In this document: piece by piece, positions 1-6,176 of the stretch
Position numbering within the stretch: the first letter of the stretch is position 1
Layout: the number at the start of each line of letters is the position of its first letter
Source of the DNA: G020353235 sp964569555
Lineage (GTDB): Bacteria > Chloroflexota > Dehalococcoidia > Dehalococcoidales > JAUYDJ01
DNA length: 10,187 bases
Assembly (NCBI GenBank): GCA_964569555.1
Contig: CAZMTT010000042.1
Coordinates: forward strand, 1-10,187
Direction of reading: 5' to 3'
Program-made: the position numbers and the translations under genes
Notes under the pieces: model-generated
Seen by the model: the letters and a program-made list of their open reading frames with translations, nothing else
Told to the model about the DNA's origin: nothing
The model's database searches: none

Positions 1-53
1 CGTCCCACTTCAGCGTATTTGGCGCCATGGTCGGCCACTAACGCCCCGGTCCA

Positions 54-1730
54 ATGGTGGACATCCCCACCTTTATCGACGCCAAGCACGGCCGGGCGCC
101 CATCCGCTATCCCCACCCGGCACTGGCCGGTATTCTGGAAGAGACCTATGGGGTGATTGTATATCAGGACCAGGTACTATTTATCGTCCAGACACTGGCT
201 GGTTACAGCCTGGGGCAGGCGGATATCTTCCGCAAGGCAATGGGCAAGAAGATTGCCGATGTGATGAAGAAAGAGAAGCGTAATTTTATTGCCGGTGCCC
301 GGAAGAACGGCTTCTCGGCTGAGGTAGCCGGCGCCGTCTTTGCCCTCATTGAGCCCTTTGCCGGCTATGCCTTCAATAAGGCGCACAGTTTCAGCTATGC
401 CCTTATCGCCTATCAGACTGCCTATCTCAAGGCTAACTTTCCCGCCGAGTATATGAATGCCTTTTTGATTACCCATGCCGACCAGTCGGAGAAAGTCGCC
501 AGCGCCGTGGCGGAGTGCCGGCGTTTGGGGATTGAGATATTACCCCCGGATATAAACCGCAGCCAGGCCAACTTTACTATTGAGAAGGATGACAGAGAGA
601 CCCCGGCGATTCGCTTCGGGCTGACCGCGATTAAGAATGTCGGCTCGGGTGCGGTAGCGCCGGTTATTGCCGAGCGGGAGAAGAGGGGCGAGTATAAGTC
701 CGTTGAGGACCTCTGCCGGCGCAGCGACCTGAGCGGGCTAAACAAGCGGGTGCTGGAGAGCCTGGTTAAGGTCGGCGCCTTCGACTCTCTGGGTAACCGT
801 GGTGCTTTGCTCCAGAACACCAACAACATTCTGTCGCTGGCGCAACGCCAGCAGCAGCTCAGGCAGACCGGTCAGTCGACCATGTTTGACCTCTGGGGTG
901 AGAAAATGCCGGTGCCGGTACCCAGCCTTGATTTAAGCACTGCCGAAATCCCACTCAAAGAGAAGCTTGCCTGGGAGAAGGAGCTGATGGGGGCCTACAT
1001 TTCGGAGCACCCCTTCAGTGCCTTTGCCGATAAAATAGGCTCGGAGACCACCCTGTGCGGTCAGATTGATGCCGAGTTAGCCGGACAAACGGTGGTCGTC
1101 GCCGGGCTGGTGGCCTCGGCCCATCACCTGTTTACCCGGGAGCAAAAGCCCTTCGTCAGTGCCATTCTGGAAGACCTCAGTGGCAGCATTGAGATTATGG
1201 TCTGGCCTAAAATCTTTGCCGATACCAAAGAATTATGGCAGGAAGGCAATATTCTGGAAGTCGGCGGCAGGGTGAGGGTGAGGGAAGAGCGGGTGCAGGT
1301 AAACTGTGACCAGGTTCGCCAGTACCAGCCGGAAGCGGCTCCGGGTGAGCCGGAAGCAACCCCGCCAGCGGCGGAGCTACCCGAAGCGGCTGAGAAAGCG
1401 GCTAAGAAAGAAACTAAAAAAGTGACCCCAAAAGTTACTCAGGAAGCGGCTAAAGAAAAAGAAGCAGTTGCCGCCCCGGCGAAGGGCCGCCGGCTGGTAA
1501 TCCATCTCACCCAGACCAGCGACGCCGAGAATGATATTACCTATCTCAATAAATTGATTAACATCATGAAAGACTTCCCGGGCTATGATGAAGTGAGCCT
1601 CCGCATCACCAACGGGGAGAAGGTCTTTACTCTCAAGCTGCCCGACCTGACGATTGACTACTCTCCCGAACTGCGCAAGCGGCTGGTGGAGGTGGTGGGG
1701 GAGAAGGGCATCAATATAGAGCTGCGCTGA
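54..1730 (+). CDS. dnaE: DNA polymerase III subunit alpha, C-terminal part (5' truncated)
   Basis: Catalytic subunit of the replicative DNA polymerase III (family C). Only the last ~558 residues are visible; the PHP domain and the palm aspartates would lie upstream of the window. Visible in order, counting from the ATG at 54: the end of the palm/fingers after RPGPM, with KHG (11-13) and YQDQV (37-41); the fingers block GYSLGQADIFRKAMGKK (50-66); FAGYAFNKAHS (102-112); ILPPDIN (162-168); a helix-hairpin-helix region (~188-250); an internal beta-clamp motif QSTMF (274-278), corresponding to QADMF in E. coli; an OB fold (~345-424); a low-complexity A/E/K/P linker (~425-478); and a C-terminal domain (479-558). 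The ATG at 54 is the M of RPGPM and is not a true start. The frame is open only from 42, because TAA lies at 39-41. Three in-frame stops (TGA TAA TAA) end the gene. Identity is very secure; intactness is not. Confidence 0.95.
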   Translation: MVDIPTFIDAKHGRAPIRYPHPALAGILEETYGVIVYQDQVLFIVQTLAGYSLGQADIFRKAMGKKIADVMKKEKRNFIAGARKNGFSAEVAGAVFALIEPFAGYAFNKAHSFSYALIAYQTAYLKANFPAEYMNAFLITHADQSEKVASAVAECRRLGIEILPPDINRSQANFTIEKDDRETPAIRFGLTAIKNVGSGAVAPVIAEREKRGEYKSVEDLCRRSDLSGLNKRVLESLVKVGAFDSLGNRGALLQNTNNILSLAQRQQQLRQTGQSTMFDLWGEKMPVPVPSLDLSTAEIPLKEKLAWEKELMGAYISEHPFSAFADKIGSETTLCGQIDAELAGQTVVVAGLVASAHHLFTREQKPFVSAILEDLSGSIEIMVWPKIFADTKELWQEGNILEVGGRVRVREERVQVNCDQVRQYQPEAAPGEPEATPPAAELPEAAEKAAKKETKKVTPKVTQEAAKEKEAVAAPAKGRRLVIHLTQTSDAENDITYLNKLINIMKDFPGYDEVSLRITNGEKVFTLKLPDLTIDYSPELRKRLVEVVGEKGINIELR

Positions 1731-1758
1731 TAATAAATAGGCTCGTTAAGGAGATGTT

Positions 1759-2289
1759 ATGACTGAAACAAAGAGCAGCCTTGATTTTAGATTTATGGCG
1801 CTCAGCTTTAGGGTGCGCGATTTTTTCCGCCCCCGGGAGGAGATATTAAAAGAAGTCGGTATCAAGCCCGGCTTTTATATCCTGGAATATGGCTGTGGTT
1901 CCGGCGGGTATACTATTCCCGCCGCGCAGATGGTGGGGGAGGCGGGGAAGATTTATGCCCTGGATATACACCCGCTGGCGGTTCAGATGGTGCAGAGCCG
2001 GGCGGCCAGAAAGAGATTGACCAATATTGAGACCATCCTCTCCGACGGCGCCACCGGGCTCTCTGACCAGAGCCTGGACGCAGTTCTGCTCTATGACGTC
2101 TTTCACGAGCTGGCTGAACCGGATAAAGTGTTGGCCGAGCTACACCGGGTATTGAAACCGGGGGGCATTCTCTCTTTCAATGACCATCACCTGAAAGACG
2201 AAAGCGAAATAATAGCCAGGATAACCGGTAATGGCTTGTTCCAGCTATCAAAGAAGGGCAAAAAGGTATATAATTTCCACAAAATTTAG
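1759..2289 (+). CDS. Class I SAM-dependent methyltransferase
   Basis: A small single-domain methyltransferase of 176 residues with the Rossmann-like class I fold; it transfers a methyl group from S-adenosylmethionine to an unknown substrate. Motif I is LEYGCGSGG (42-50), where the usual LDxGCGxG aspartate is glutamate. The ribose-binding acidic residue is D69 in ALDIHP. Motif 'post I' gives SDGA (95-98), a hydrophobic strand follows in DAVLLYDVFHEL (107-118), and the late motif is HRVLKPGGILSFNDHH (129-144). This pattern fits the UbiE/Methyltransf_11/25 type, but the substrate cannot be read from the sequence. The start is well set by AAGGAGA at 1748-1754, four bases before the ATG. It lies 28 bases after dnaE and 16 bases before radC, so it is probably cotranscribed with both. 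No signal peptide or membrane segment is seen. Confidence 0.88.
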   Translation: MTETKSSLDFRFMALSFRVRDFFRPREEILKEVGIKPGFYILEYGCGSGGYTIPAAQMVGEAGKIYALDIHPLAVQMVQSRAARKRLTNIETILSDGATGLSDQSLDAVLLYDVFHELAEPDKVLAELHRVLKPGGILSFNDHHLKDESEIIARITGNGLFQLSKKGKKVYNFHKI

Positions 2290-2305
2290 TGAGGAGAAGT
2301 GGTAA

Positions 2306-3091
2306 ATGCCCTCAGGTGAGACCCATCAGGGGCACCGCCAAAGGCTCAGAGAGAGATTTATCAGGTCGGGTATCAAGGGCTTCCATGACTATGAAATTAT
2401 TGAGCTGCTGCTGAGCCTGGGCACCCCCCGCCGGGACTGTAAACCGGCCGCCAAAGAGGCGGTAAAAAAATTCAAGACCTTGAGGGGTGTCCTGGAAGCC
2501 CCGGCGGAAGAGCTCCAGCAGATAGATGGCATCGGCCCCCAGAACTCTTTTGGTATCCGGCTGGTGCAGGAAGTAGCCCGCGAGTTCCTCAAGGAGAGGA
2601 TTATTGAGCAGCCGGTTTATAAATCCGCTCAGGAGATTTTTGACTACCTCTACCACTCCATGCGCGACCTCAAGAAGGAAGTTTTCAAGGTTATTTATCT
2701 GAATAGCCAGAACCAGATTCTGGATACCGACGACCTGTTTGAGGGGACAGTGAACAGCGGTGTCATCTCACCCCGCCAGGTTATGGAGAGCGCGCTAAAA
2801 CACTATGCTGCCGCGCTGATCTTTGTCCATAATCACCCCTCCGGCAACCCCGAGCCGAGCCGGAGCGATAAAGAGCTGACCCGGGACCTGGTCTATGCCG
2901 CCGGTATCATCCAGATAAGGGTCCTGGACCATATTATCGTGGGCAATAATCAATACTTCAGCTTTGCCGCTCAAGGGCTGATTGAGGAATATGAGACCGG
3001 CTATTTGAACCTCAAGATAAGAGAGCGGGCCGGAAAGTCAAGCCGCTACCAGGCTAAAGCGCCTGATGCCAGATTTTACGGGCAGAAGTAA
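2306..3091 (+). CDS. radC: RadC family (JAB/MPN domain) DNA repair protein
   Basis: RadC-family protein of 261 residues. The N-terminal part carries a helix-hairpin-helix-like segment (LQQIDGIGPQNSFGI, ~71-85), which in this family suggests DNA binding. The C-terminal MPN/JAB domain shows a full JAMM-type metal site: E146 (EGTVNSG), H175 and H177 (HNHPSG), S185 and D188. The fold is that of a zinc metallopeptidase, but the cellular role of RadC remains disputed; the old link to radiation repair is weak. The domain ends near FSFAAQGLI (218-226), and a charged tail of ~35 residues follows, longer than in typical RadC. The ATG follows GAGGAG at 2291-2296. It lies downstream of the methyltransferase and meets ogt head-on with only five bases between the stop codons. 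Confidence 0.95.
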   Translation: MPSGETHQGHRQRLRERFIRSGIKGFHDYEIIELLLSLGTPRRDCKPAAKEAVKKFKTLRGVLEAPAEELQQIDGIGPQNSFGIRLVQEVAREFLKERIIEQPVYKSAQEIFDYLYHSMRDLKKEVFKVIYLNSQNQILDTDDLFEGTVNSGVISPRQVMESALKHYAAALIFVHNHPSGNPEPSRSDKELTRDLVYAAGIIQIRVLDHIIVGNNQYFSFAAQGLIEEYETGYLNLKIRERAGKSSRYQAKAPDARFYGQK

Positions 3092-3096
3092 CCGGT

Positions 3097-3609
3097 TTAG
3101 TGCCTTTTGCCGGTGGCTTCCAGAGAGAGAAGACGCTGCTTCATCTCCGCCCCCCCGCTGAAGCCCCCCAGCCGGCCACTGGTGGCGACGACCCGGTGGC
3201 AGGGGATGATAATCGGCAGCGGGTTTTTGCGCAGGGCCTGTCCCACCGCCCGCAGCGCTTCCGGTTTGCCCGTTTGCTCCGCCACCCAGCCATAGCTCCT
3301 GGTCTCACCATAGGGGATAAGTCTGGTTATCTCCCACACCTCGCGCTGGAAGGGGGTGGCTTGGGACAGGTCAAGCTTGTCGGGAAAGCTCACCCCGGCG
3401 CCATAAAAATAGGCGCTGAGCCGCTCTATCAGGTCTTTAAATGAATTGGGAGACCAGCTGGCAAAATTTACGCCATCACCCAACTGCTGGCGGGCTTGTT
3501 GGGCGGATGACTGGGGGAGGGTGGTGGCCAGCAGCCCGGAACTTGAGCCTAATACTCCTGCCCAGCCCATATTGGTTCTGAAGGTAGCGTAGCGCAGTTT
3601 GGAACCCAT
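3097..3609 (-). CDS. ogt: Methylated-DNA--protein-cysteine S-methyltransferase (Ogt/MGMT)
   Basis: Suicide DNA repair enzyme that moves the alkyl group from O6-alkylguanine (and O4-alkylthymine) to its own cysteine. The 170-residue product has an N-terminal ribonuclease-like domain (~1-80) and the C-terminal active domain (~85-165), with TPFQREVWE (85-93), IPYGETRSYG (98-107), the helix-turn-helix region (~108-127) including the arginine finger (ALRAVGQALRKNP), and the active-site IIPCHRVV (134-141) with C137. LGGFSGG (147-153) completes the signature. There is no AraC-type Ada domain, so it is a stand-alone repair protein, not a regulator. It is the last gene of the minus-strand run, 11 bases after the 84-aa membrane gene. 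No clear Shine-Dalgarno site precedes the ATG, so it may depend on coupling to the upstream gene. Confidence 0.94.
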   Translation of the reverse strand: MGSKLRYATFRTNMGWAGVLGSSSGLLATTLPQSSAQQARQQLGDGVNFASWSPNSFKDLIERLSAYFYGAGVSFPDKLDLSQATPFQREVWEITRLIPYGETRSYGWVAEQTGKPEALRAVGQALRKNPLPIIIPCHRVVATSGRLGGFSGGAEMKQRLLSLEATGKRH

Positions 3610-3620
3610 GATTTACATAA

Positions 3621-3875
3621 CTATGACTTCGGCTGGCGGCGGCGCTGCAGATAGGCGGCAAAAATTATTAACGCCAGCCCCAGCAGAATACTGACCAGTA
3701 TCTTAATTAGCTGCAGGATGTCCATACTCAAAAAGTAGGCCAGGGTAAAGACACCGGTGACGCAAGCCACCCCGTAGGCAACGGTGTGCGCCTTAATCGG
3801 TTTGCTGCTTACCGCCCGGTAAATAAGCCAGCCGATGAAAGCTAGCGTGCCTAATACGGCGACTGTTGCTGCCAT
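3621..3875 (-). CDS. Small three-helix membrane protein, unknown function
   Basis: An 84-residue hydrophobic protein I do not recognise. Three likely membrane helices are visible, at about 3-19, 30-50 and 55-76, followed by a basic tail (RRRQPKS) that should stay in the cytoplasm by the positive-inside rule. The first loop, SSKPIKAH (23-30), is also positively charged. There are no catalytic motifs and no cysteine pairs. The start follows the 58-aa membrane gene by only four bases, and GGTGG within the end of that gene could serve as a weak Shine-Dalgarno site. With the 58-aa and 165-aa genes it forms a compact membrane/export cassette between hpf and ogt. It could be an accessory subunit of a membrane complex; this is only an inference from its position. 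Confidence 0.7.
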   Translation of the reverse strand: MAATVAVLGTLAFIGWLIYRAVSSKPIKAHTVAYGVACVTGVFTLAYFLSMDILQLIKILVSILLGLALIIFAAYLQRRRQPKS

Positions 3876-3879
3876 CTAT

Positions 3880-4056
3880 TTACCACCCCAGTTCCTCAAA
3901 GTATTTGCCCAGAAAGCCGAACATACCCACGGCTAGTAGCAGGGAGACCAGTCTCCCTGCCTCGGAGAGATACTTCACGTATTCCGCGGCCAGGTAGCCG
4001 ATGCCGGCCAGGCAGAGCAGAATGCCAAAACCAAATAAGATATATTCTAGCTTCAT
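3880..4056 (-). CDS. Very small membrane protein (58 aa), unknown function
   Basis: A 58-residue open frame from the ATG at 4054-4056 to a TAA at 3880-3882. It is short enough to be missed by a 60-residue cutoff. It translates as MKLEYILFGFGILL..., with two hydrophobic segments (~4-24 and ~34-50) split by an amphipathic stretch, EYVKYLSEAGR (25-35), and ends KYFEELGW. It is supported by three things: a GGGGAG Shine-Dalgarno site about nine bases before the ATG; tight packing (17 bases after the 165-aa gene, 4 bases before the 84-aa gene); and a codon pattern rich in CTG, GGC and GCC like the neighbouring genes. The two hydrophobic segments with a charged turn suggest a helical hairpin. I do not recognise a family. 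Confidence 0.68.
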   Translation of the reverse strand: MKLEYILFGFGILLCLAGIGYLAAEYVKYLSEAGRLVSLLLAVGMFGFLGKYFEELGW

Positions 4057-4073
4057 TATTTTAAGCTCCCCGA

Positions 4074-4571
4074 TTATCTAGGTGGAACTATTTCCACTTT
4101 CGGCGGGTAGGAGACCGGGTTTATGCTGACGATTATCTTTCGTTCTATCTCTCCCCTTTTGATGAGTATGGAATACGGATAGTATTGCTCAGGGGGGTTG
4201 GGGAGAAGCTCGGCGGTGTCTACCAGCCACTCCACCTCTGCCGAGGCGAAGGGGCCTATCGAGACTGATTGTGTGCCCAAATCACTGACCTTTTCCTGAC
4301 CACGCCAAACCGAGGCTTCAATATCGGCGCTGTAGCCGGAAAACTGGTGGTTAGCCACTTCATATTGCAGGAATACCTTCTCCCCCCAGTTTACCCCGGT
4401 CTCCCAGGACCACTCCTGGCGCAGCCAGAAATCAGCTTCTATCTTTTCCTCATGTTCGCCGCTGGTAACATAGAGGGTGTCATAGACACCCAGATAGCCA
4501 TCAACCACAAATATGGCGATAAGGCCAAAGAAGCAGGCCAGGGTGAGATATAGAAACAGGTTCTTTCTCAT
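4074..4571 (-). CDS. Membrane-anchored extracytoplasmic protein, unknown function
   Basis: A 165-residue protein I do not recognise. It begins with a short basic N-terminus (MRKN) and one strong hydrophobic segment (~5-25, FLYLTLACFFGLIAIFVVDG). This acts as a signal anchor, or as an uncleaved signal peptide, and places the rest outside the membrane. The remaining ~135 residues are rich in aromatic residues and alternating beta-type strands (FLQYEVANHQF, ASVWRGQEKV, SVSIGPFASAEVEWLV, YSILIKRG, KIIVSINP), suggesting a beta-sandwich. It has one cysteine, in the hydrophobic segment, but no lipobox I would trust. It is the first gene of the membrane cassette. No Shine-Dalgarno site precedes the ATG; instead an extended -10 box lies seven bases upstream, suggesting a leaderless transcript. 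Confidence 0.75.
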   Translation of the reverse strand: MRKNLFLYLTLACFFGLIAIFVVDGYLGVYDTLYVTSGEHEEKIEADFWLRQEWSWETGVNWGEKVFLQYEVANHQFSGYSADIEASVWRGQEKVSDLGTQSVSIGPFASAEVEWLVDTAELLPNPPEQYYPYSILIKRGEIERKIIVSINPVSYPPKVEIVPPR

Positions 4572-4578
4572 TGTCTAT

Positions 4579-4587
4579 ATTATACCA
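4579..4587 (-). promoter_or_regulatory. Extended -10 promoter for a possible leaderless mRNA
   Basis: On the minus strand TGGTATAAT ends seven bases before the ATG of the 165-aa membrane gene. It is a perfect -10 hexamer with the TGn extension. A start of transcription about seven bases after the hexamer would fall at or next to the ATG, and there is no Shine-Dalgarno site. A -35 element is poor: TTGAAA exists further upstream, but with a 21-base spacer. This would let the membrane cassette be expressed apart from hpf. Confidence 0.5.
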
Positions 4588-4607
4588 CGAAAACGCCATA
4601 GGGTATT

Positions 4608-5153
4608 TCAACCTAGCTCGGGTTCAATCAGGCCGTAGTTGCCATCCTTGCGCCGGTAGAGCAGGTTTAGTGAATCGGTCTCGGCATTGAGAAACAGAAA
4701 GAAGTCGTGCCCGAGCAGTTCCATCTGGTCAATGGCTTCGTCCACTGACATCGGTTTAACGGCAAAGCGCTTGACCTTAGTTACCCTTTGGGCGGGTGCG
4801 GTGGTCTCTAATTCCGGCTGAAATTCGGTTCGGGCCAGGGAGCTACCCCGACCCTTTTTATATAGCTTCCCCTTATGGTGCTCAATCTGCCGGTCCATGG
4901 TCGCCACCACCTTATCAATAGCCGCCAGCAGGTCATCCCCCCTCTCCTCGCCGCGCAGAATGGTGCCCTGGCTATCCAGGGTTATCTGGGCGACAAAGCG
5001 GTGCTCAACGGACCTGGTCTTTTCTTCGGTGACTTCCACTATGGCTTCGATAATGCCGGGCAGGTGGCGGCTGAGCTTGTCCACCTTGCGCTCGATATAG
5101 CGCCGCACGGTAGGGGTTACCTTTACATTCTTACCGGTTATCTGTAACTCCAT
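4608..5153 (-). CDS. hpf: Ribosome hibernation-promoting factor, long form
   Basis: A 181-residue long HPF that binds the small ribosomal subunit and pairs 70S ribosomes into inactive 100S dimers during slow growth or starvation. The N-terminal S30AE/RaiA domain spans ~1-105 (MELQITGKNVKVTPTVRRYI, then VEHRFVAQITLD at 49-60 and LLAAIDKVVATMDRQIEHHK at 75-94). A linker rich in T, E and Q follows, then the long-form dimerisation domain at ~126-180 (VKRFAVKPMSVDEAIDQMEL, then GHDFFLFLNAETDSLNLLYR and DGNYGLIEPEL). The length is typical of long HPF. The ATG is supported by AAAGGAG at 5161-5167, which overlaps the comF stop, so the two are likely translated from one mRNA. In many bacteria hpf lies beside comF or secA; here the comF side is kept. 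Confidence 0.96.
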   Translation of the reverse strand: MELQITGKNVKVTPTVRRYIERKVDKLSRHLPGIIEAIVEVTEEKTRSVEHRFVAQITLDSQGTILRGEERGDDLLAAIDKVVATMDRQIEHHKGKLYKKGRGSSLARTEFQPELETTAPAQRVTKVKRFAVKPMSVDEAIDQMELLGHDFFLFLNAETDSLNLLYRRKDGNYGLIEPELG

Positions 5154-5165
5154 ACGCTCACTCCT

Positions 5166-5876
5166 TTAGATCTCCCTGGCGAGCACCAATCCCCACACCG
5201 AGCTAGCCCCACCGGCCTTGACTGCCCTGGCGCAGGCATCAAGGGTTGCCCCCGAGGTGGCGACATCATCGATGAGCAGGACCGGCTTATCTTTAAGCCT
5301 CTGGTGGCGGCAGGAGAAGGCATTGGCGACATTGGCGCGCCGTTCGGCCACCGTTTCGGCTCTGGCCTGGGGTGGTGACTCTATTTTTCGGGTGAGGCAG
5401 CCATCTACCACCGGTAGCCCGCTGAGCTTGCTCAGTTCTCTGGCCAGCAGGTGGGCTTGATTGTAGCCCCGCTCCCGCAGCCGTTTGGCGTGCAGCGGCA
5501 CCGGCACCAGAACTTCTGCCGGCAGGGGATTTTTGACCAGATAACGGTGCAGTAATTCCGCCAGCGGTTGGGCTAGGGCTCTCAGGTTGCGGTACTTTAG
5601 CTGGTGAATTGCCTGGCGCATTACCCCCTCAAATCGGAAGGGGGCACGTATGCCGTCAATGGCGGCTTGCCAGCCAACACAGCTGGGACAGATAACGCCG
5701 CTGGCTTGGGGTCGGCCACACTTTGGACAGATGAGGGGCATAATTCGGGCCAGTGAGTGATAACAGGAATCGCAGATAAACTCACCCTCCCGGCCACAGC
5801 CCACACACCACCGGGGAAACAGCAAATCCAGTGCTATCCCCTTAACCTTGGCTAATTGAGGAAGCACACCTGCCAT
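5166..5876 (-). CDS. comF: ComF family amidophosphoribosyltransferase-like protein
   Basis: ComF-family protein of 236 residues. In Bacillus and Helicobacter, ComF proteins are needed for natural transformation and are thought to assist single-stranded DNA handling after import. The N-terminus has four CxxC pairs, at C24/C27, C35/C38, C50/C53 and C63/C66, a double zinc-finger arrangement more complete than in many homologs. The type I phosphoribosyltransferase domain follows, with VPVPLHAKRLRERGYNQAHLLA (124-145; 22 residues, key R132, R134, R136, G137, Y138, N139, Q140) and the PRPP motif VLLIDDVATSGATL (199-212). The ATG lies 24 bases after the zinc-ribbon gene and lacks a convincing Shine-Dalgarno site. 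The stop overlaps the hpf ribosome-binding site. Whether this organism is competent cannot be told, as no com pilus or channel genes are visible. Confidence 0.95.
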   Translation of the reverse strand: MAGVLPQLAKVKGIALDLLFPRWCVGCGREGEFICDSCYHSLARIMPLICPKCGRPQASGVICPSCVGWQAAIDGIRAPFRFEGVMRQAIHQLKYRNLRALAQPLAELLHRYLVKNPLPAEVLVPVPLHAKRLRERGYNQAHLLARELSKLSGLPVVDGCLTRKIESPPQARAETVAERRANVANAFSCRHQRLKDKPVLLIDDVATSGATLDACARAVKAGGASSVWGLVLAREI

Positions 5877-5900
5877 CTATTTACAATTTACCGCTAAACT

Positions 5901-6113
5901 CTATCGGACACGAGCACTATGAGCTGCCCCGCTCATAATGGGTTCATTAATATAGATATCCCCATTCCTGATCTTCAGGTTAAAGCCACAATTGGGGTTA
6001 GTGCAAACCCAGGCTTTGTAGTGAATAGCTGCCCCTTGATTGCCAAAATCAGATAGAGGCACAAGGTCTCCACTCTGGCACTTCTGACATTTGGGGAAAT
6101 TGAACTGTTCCAA
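5901..6113 (-). CDS. Small zinc-ribbon-like protein, unknown function
   Basis: A short cysteine-rich protein I do not recognise. Near the N-terminus it has KCQKCQ (a CxxC pair), and about 25 residues later CTNPNC (a CxxxxC pair), a layout suited to one zinc ribbon. Between them lie short strands (DLVPLSDF, AIHYKAWVC), and after them GFNLKIRNGDIYI. Start choice: a GTG at 6120-6122 would give 73 residues, but GGGAGG touches or overlaps that codon, which is too close. A TTG at 6111-6113 lies eight bases after GGAGG and gives a 70-residue product; I prefer it. A good sigma-70 promoter lies just upstream, so the gene can be expressed apart from thpR. It may be a nucleic-acid-binding or protein-interaction ribbon; nothing seen decides this. 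Confidence 0.7.
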   Translation of the reverse strand: MEQFNFPKCQKCQSGDLVPLSDFGNQGAAIHYKAWVCTNPNCGFNLKIRNGDIYINEPIMSGAAHSARVR

Positions 6114-6147
6114 TAGGGCCACCTCCCAACCGGATAAATTTTCTAAT

Positions 6148-6176
6148 AGTATACACTAAGCATTTTTCGTTGACAA
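6148..6176 (-). promoter_or_regulatory. Sigma-70-type promoter upstream of zinc-ribbon gene
   Basis: Minus strand: TTGTCA (6171-6176), a 17-base spacer, then TATACT (6148-6153). Each hexamer matches consensus in five of six positions and the spacing is ideal. The -35 box and most of the spacer lie inside the end of thpR, and the -10 box sits just after its TAG. Transcription would begin near 6141, giving a leader of about 20-30 bases containing GGGAGG. It probably drives the zinc-ribbon gene, comF and hpf. Confidence 0.65.

Noticed and set aside
355..390. Split-intein insertion site of DnaE (cyanobacterial type, before CFN)
   Set aside because: The site reads GYAFNKAHS without interruption, and no intein motifs are seen anywhere in the visible gene.
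177..829. Long minus-strand open frames within dnaE
   Set aside because: They lie antisense to a well-conserved coding region and have no recognisable domains or ribosome-binding sites; they are codon-bias shadows.
3092..3120. Terminator between radC and ogt
   Set aside because: Only a five-pair ACCGG/CCGGT stem with a long loop and no T-tract; too weak to call.
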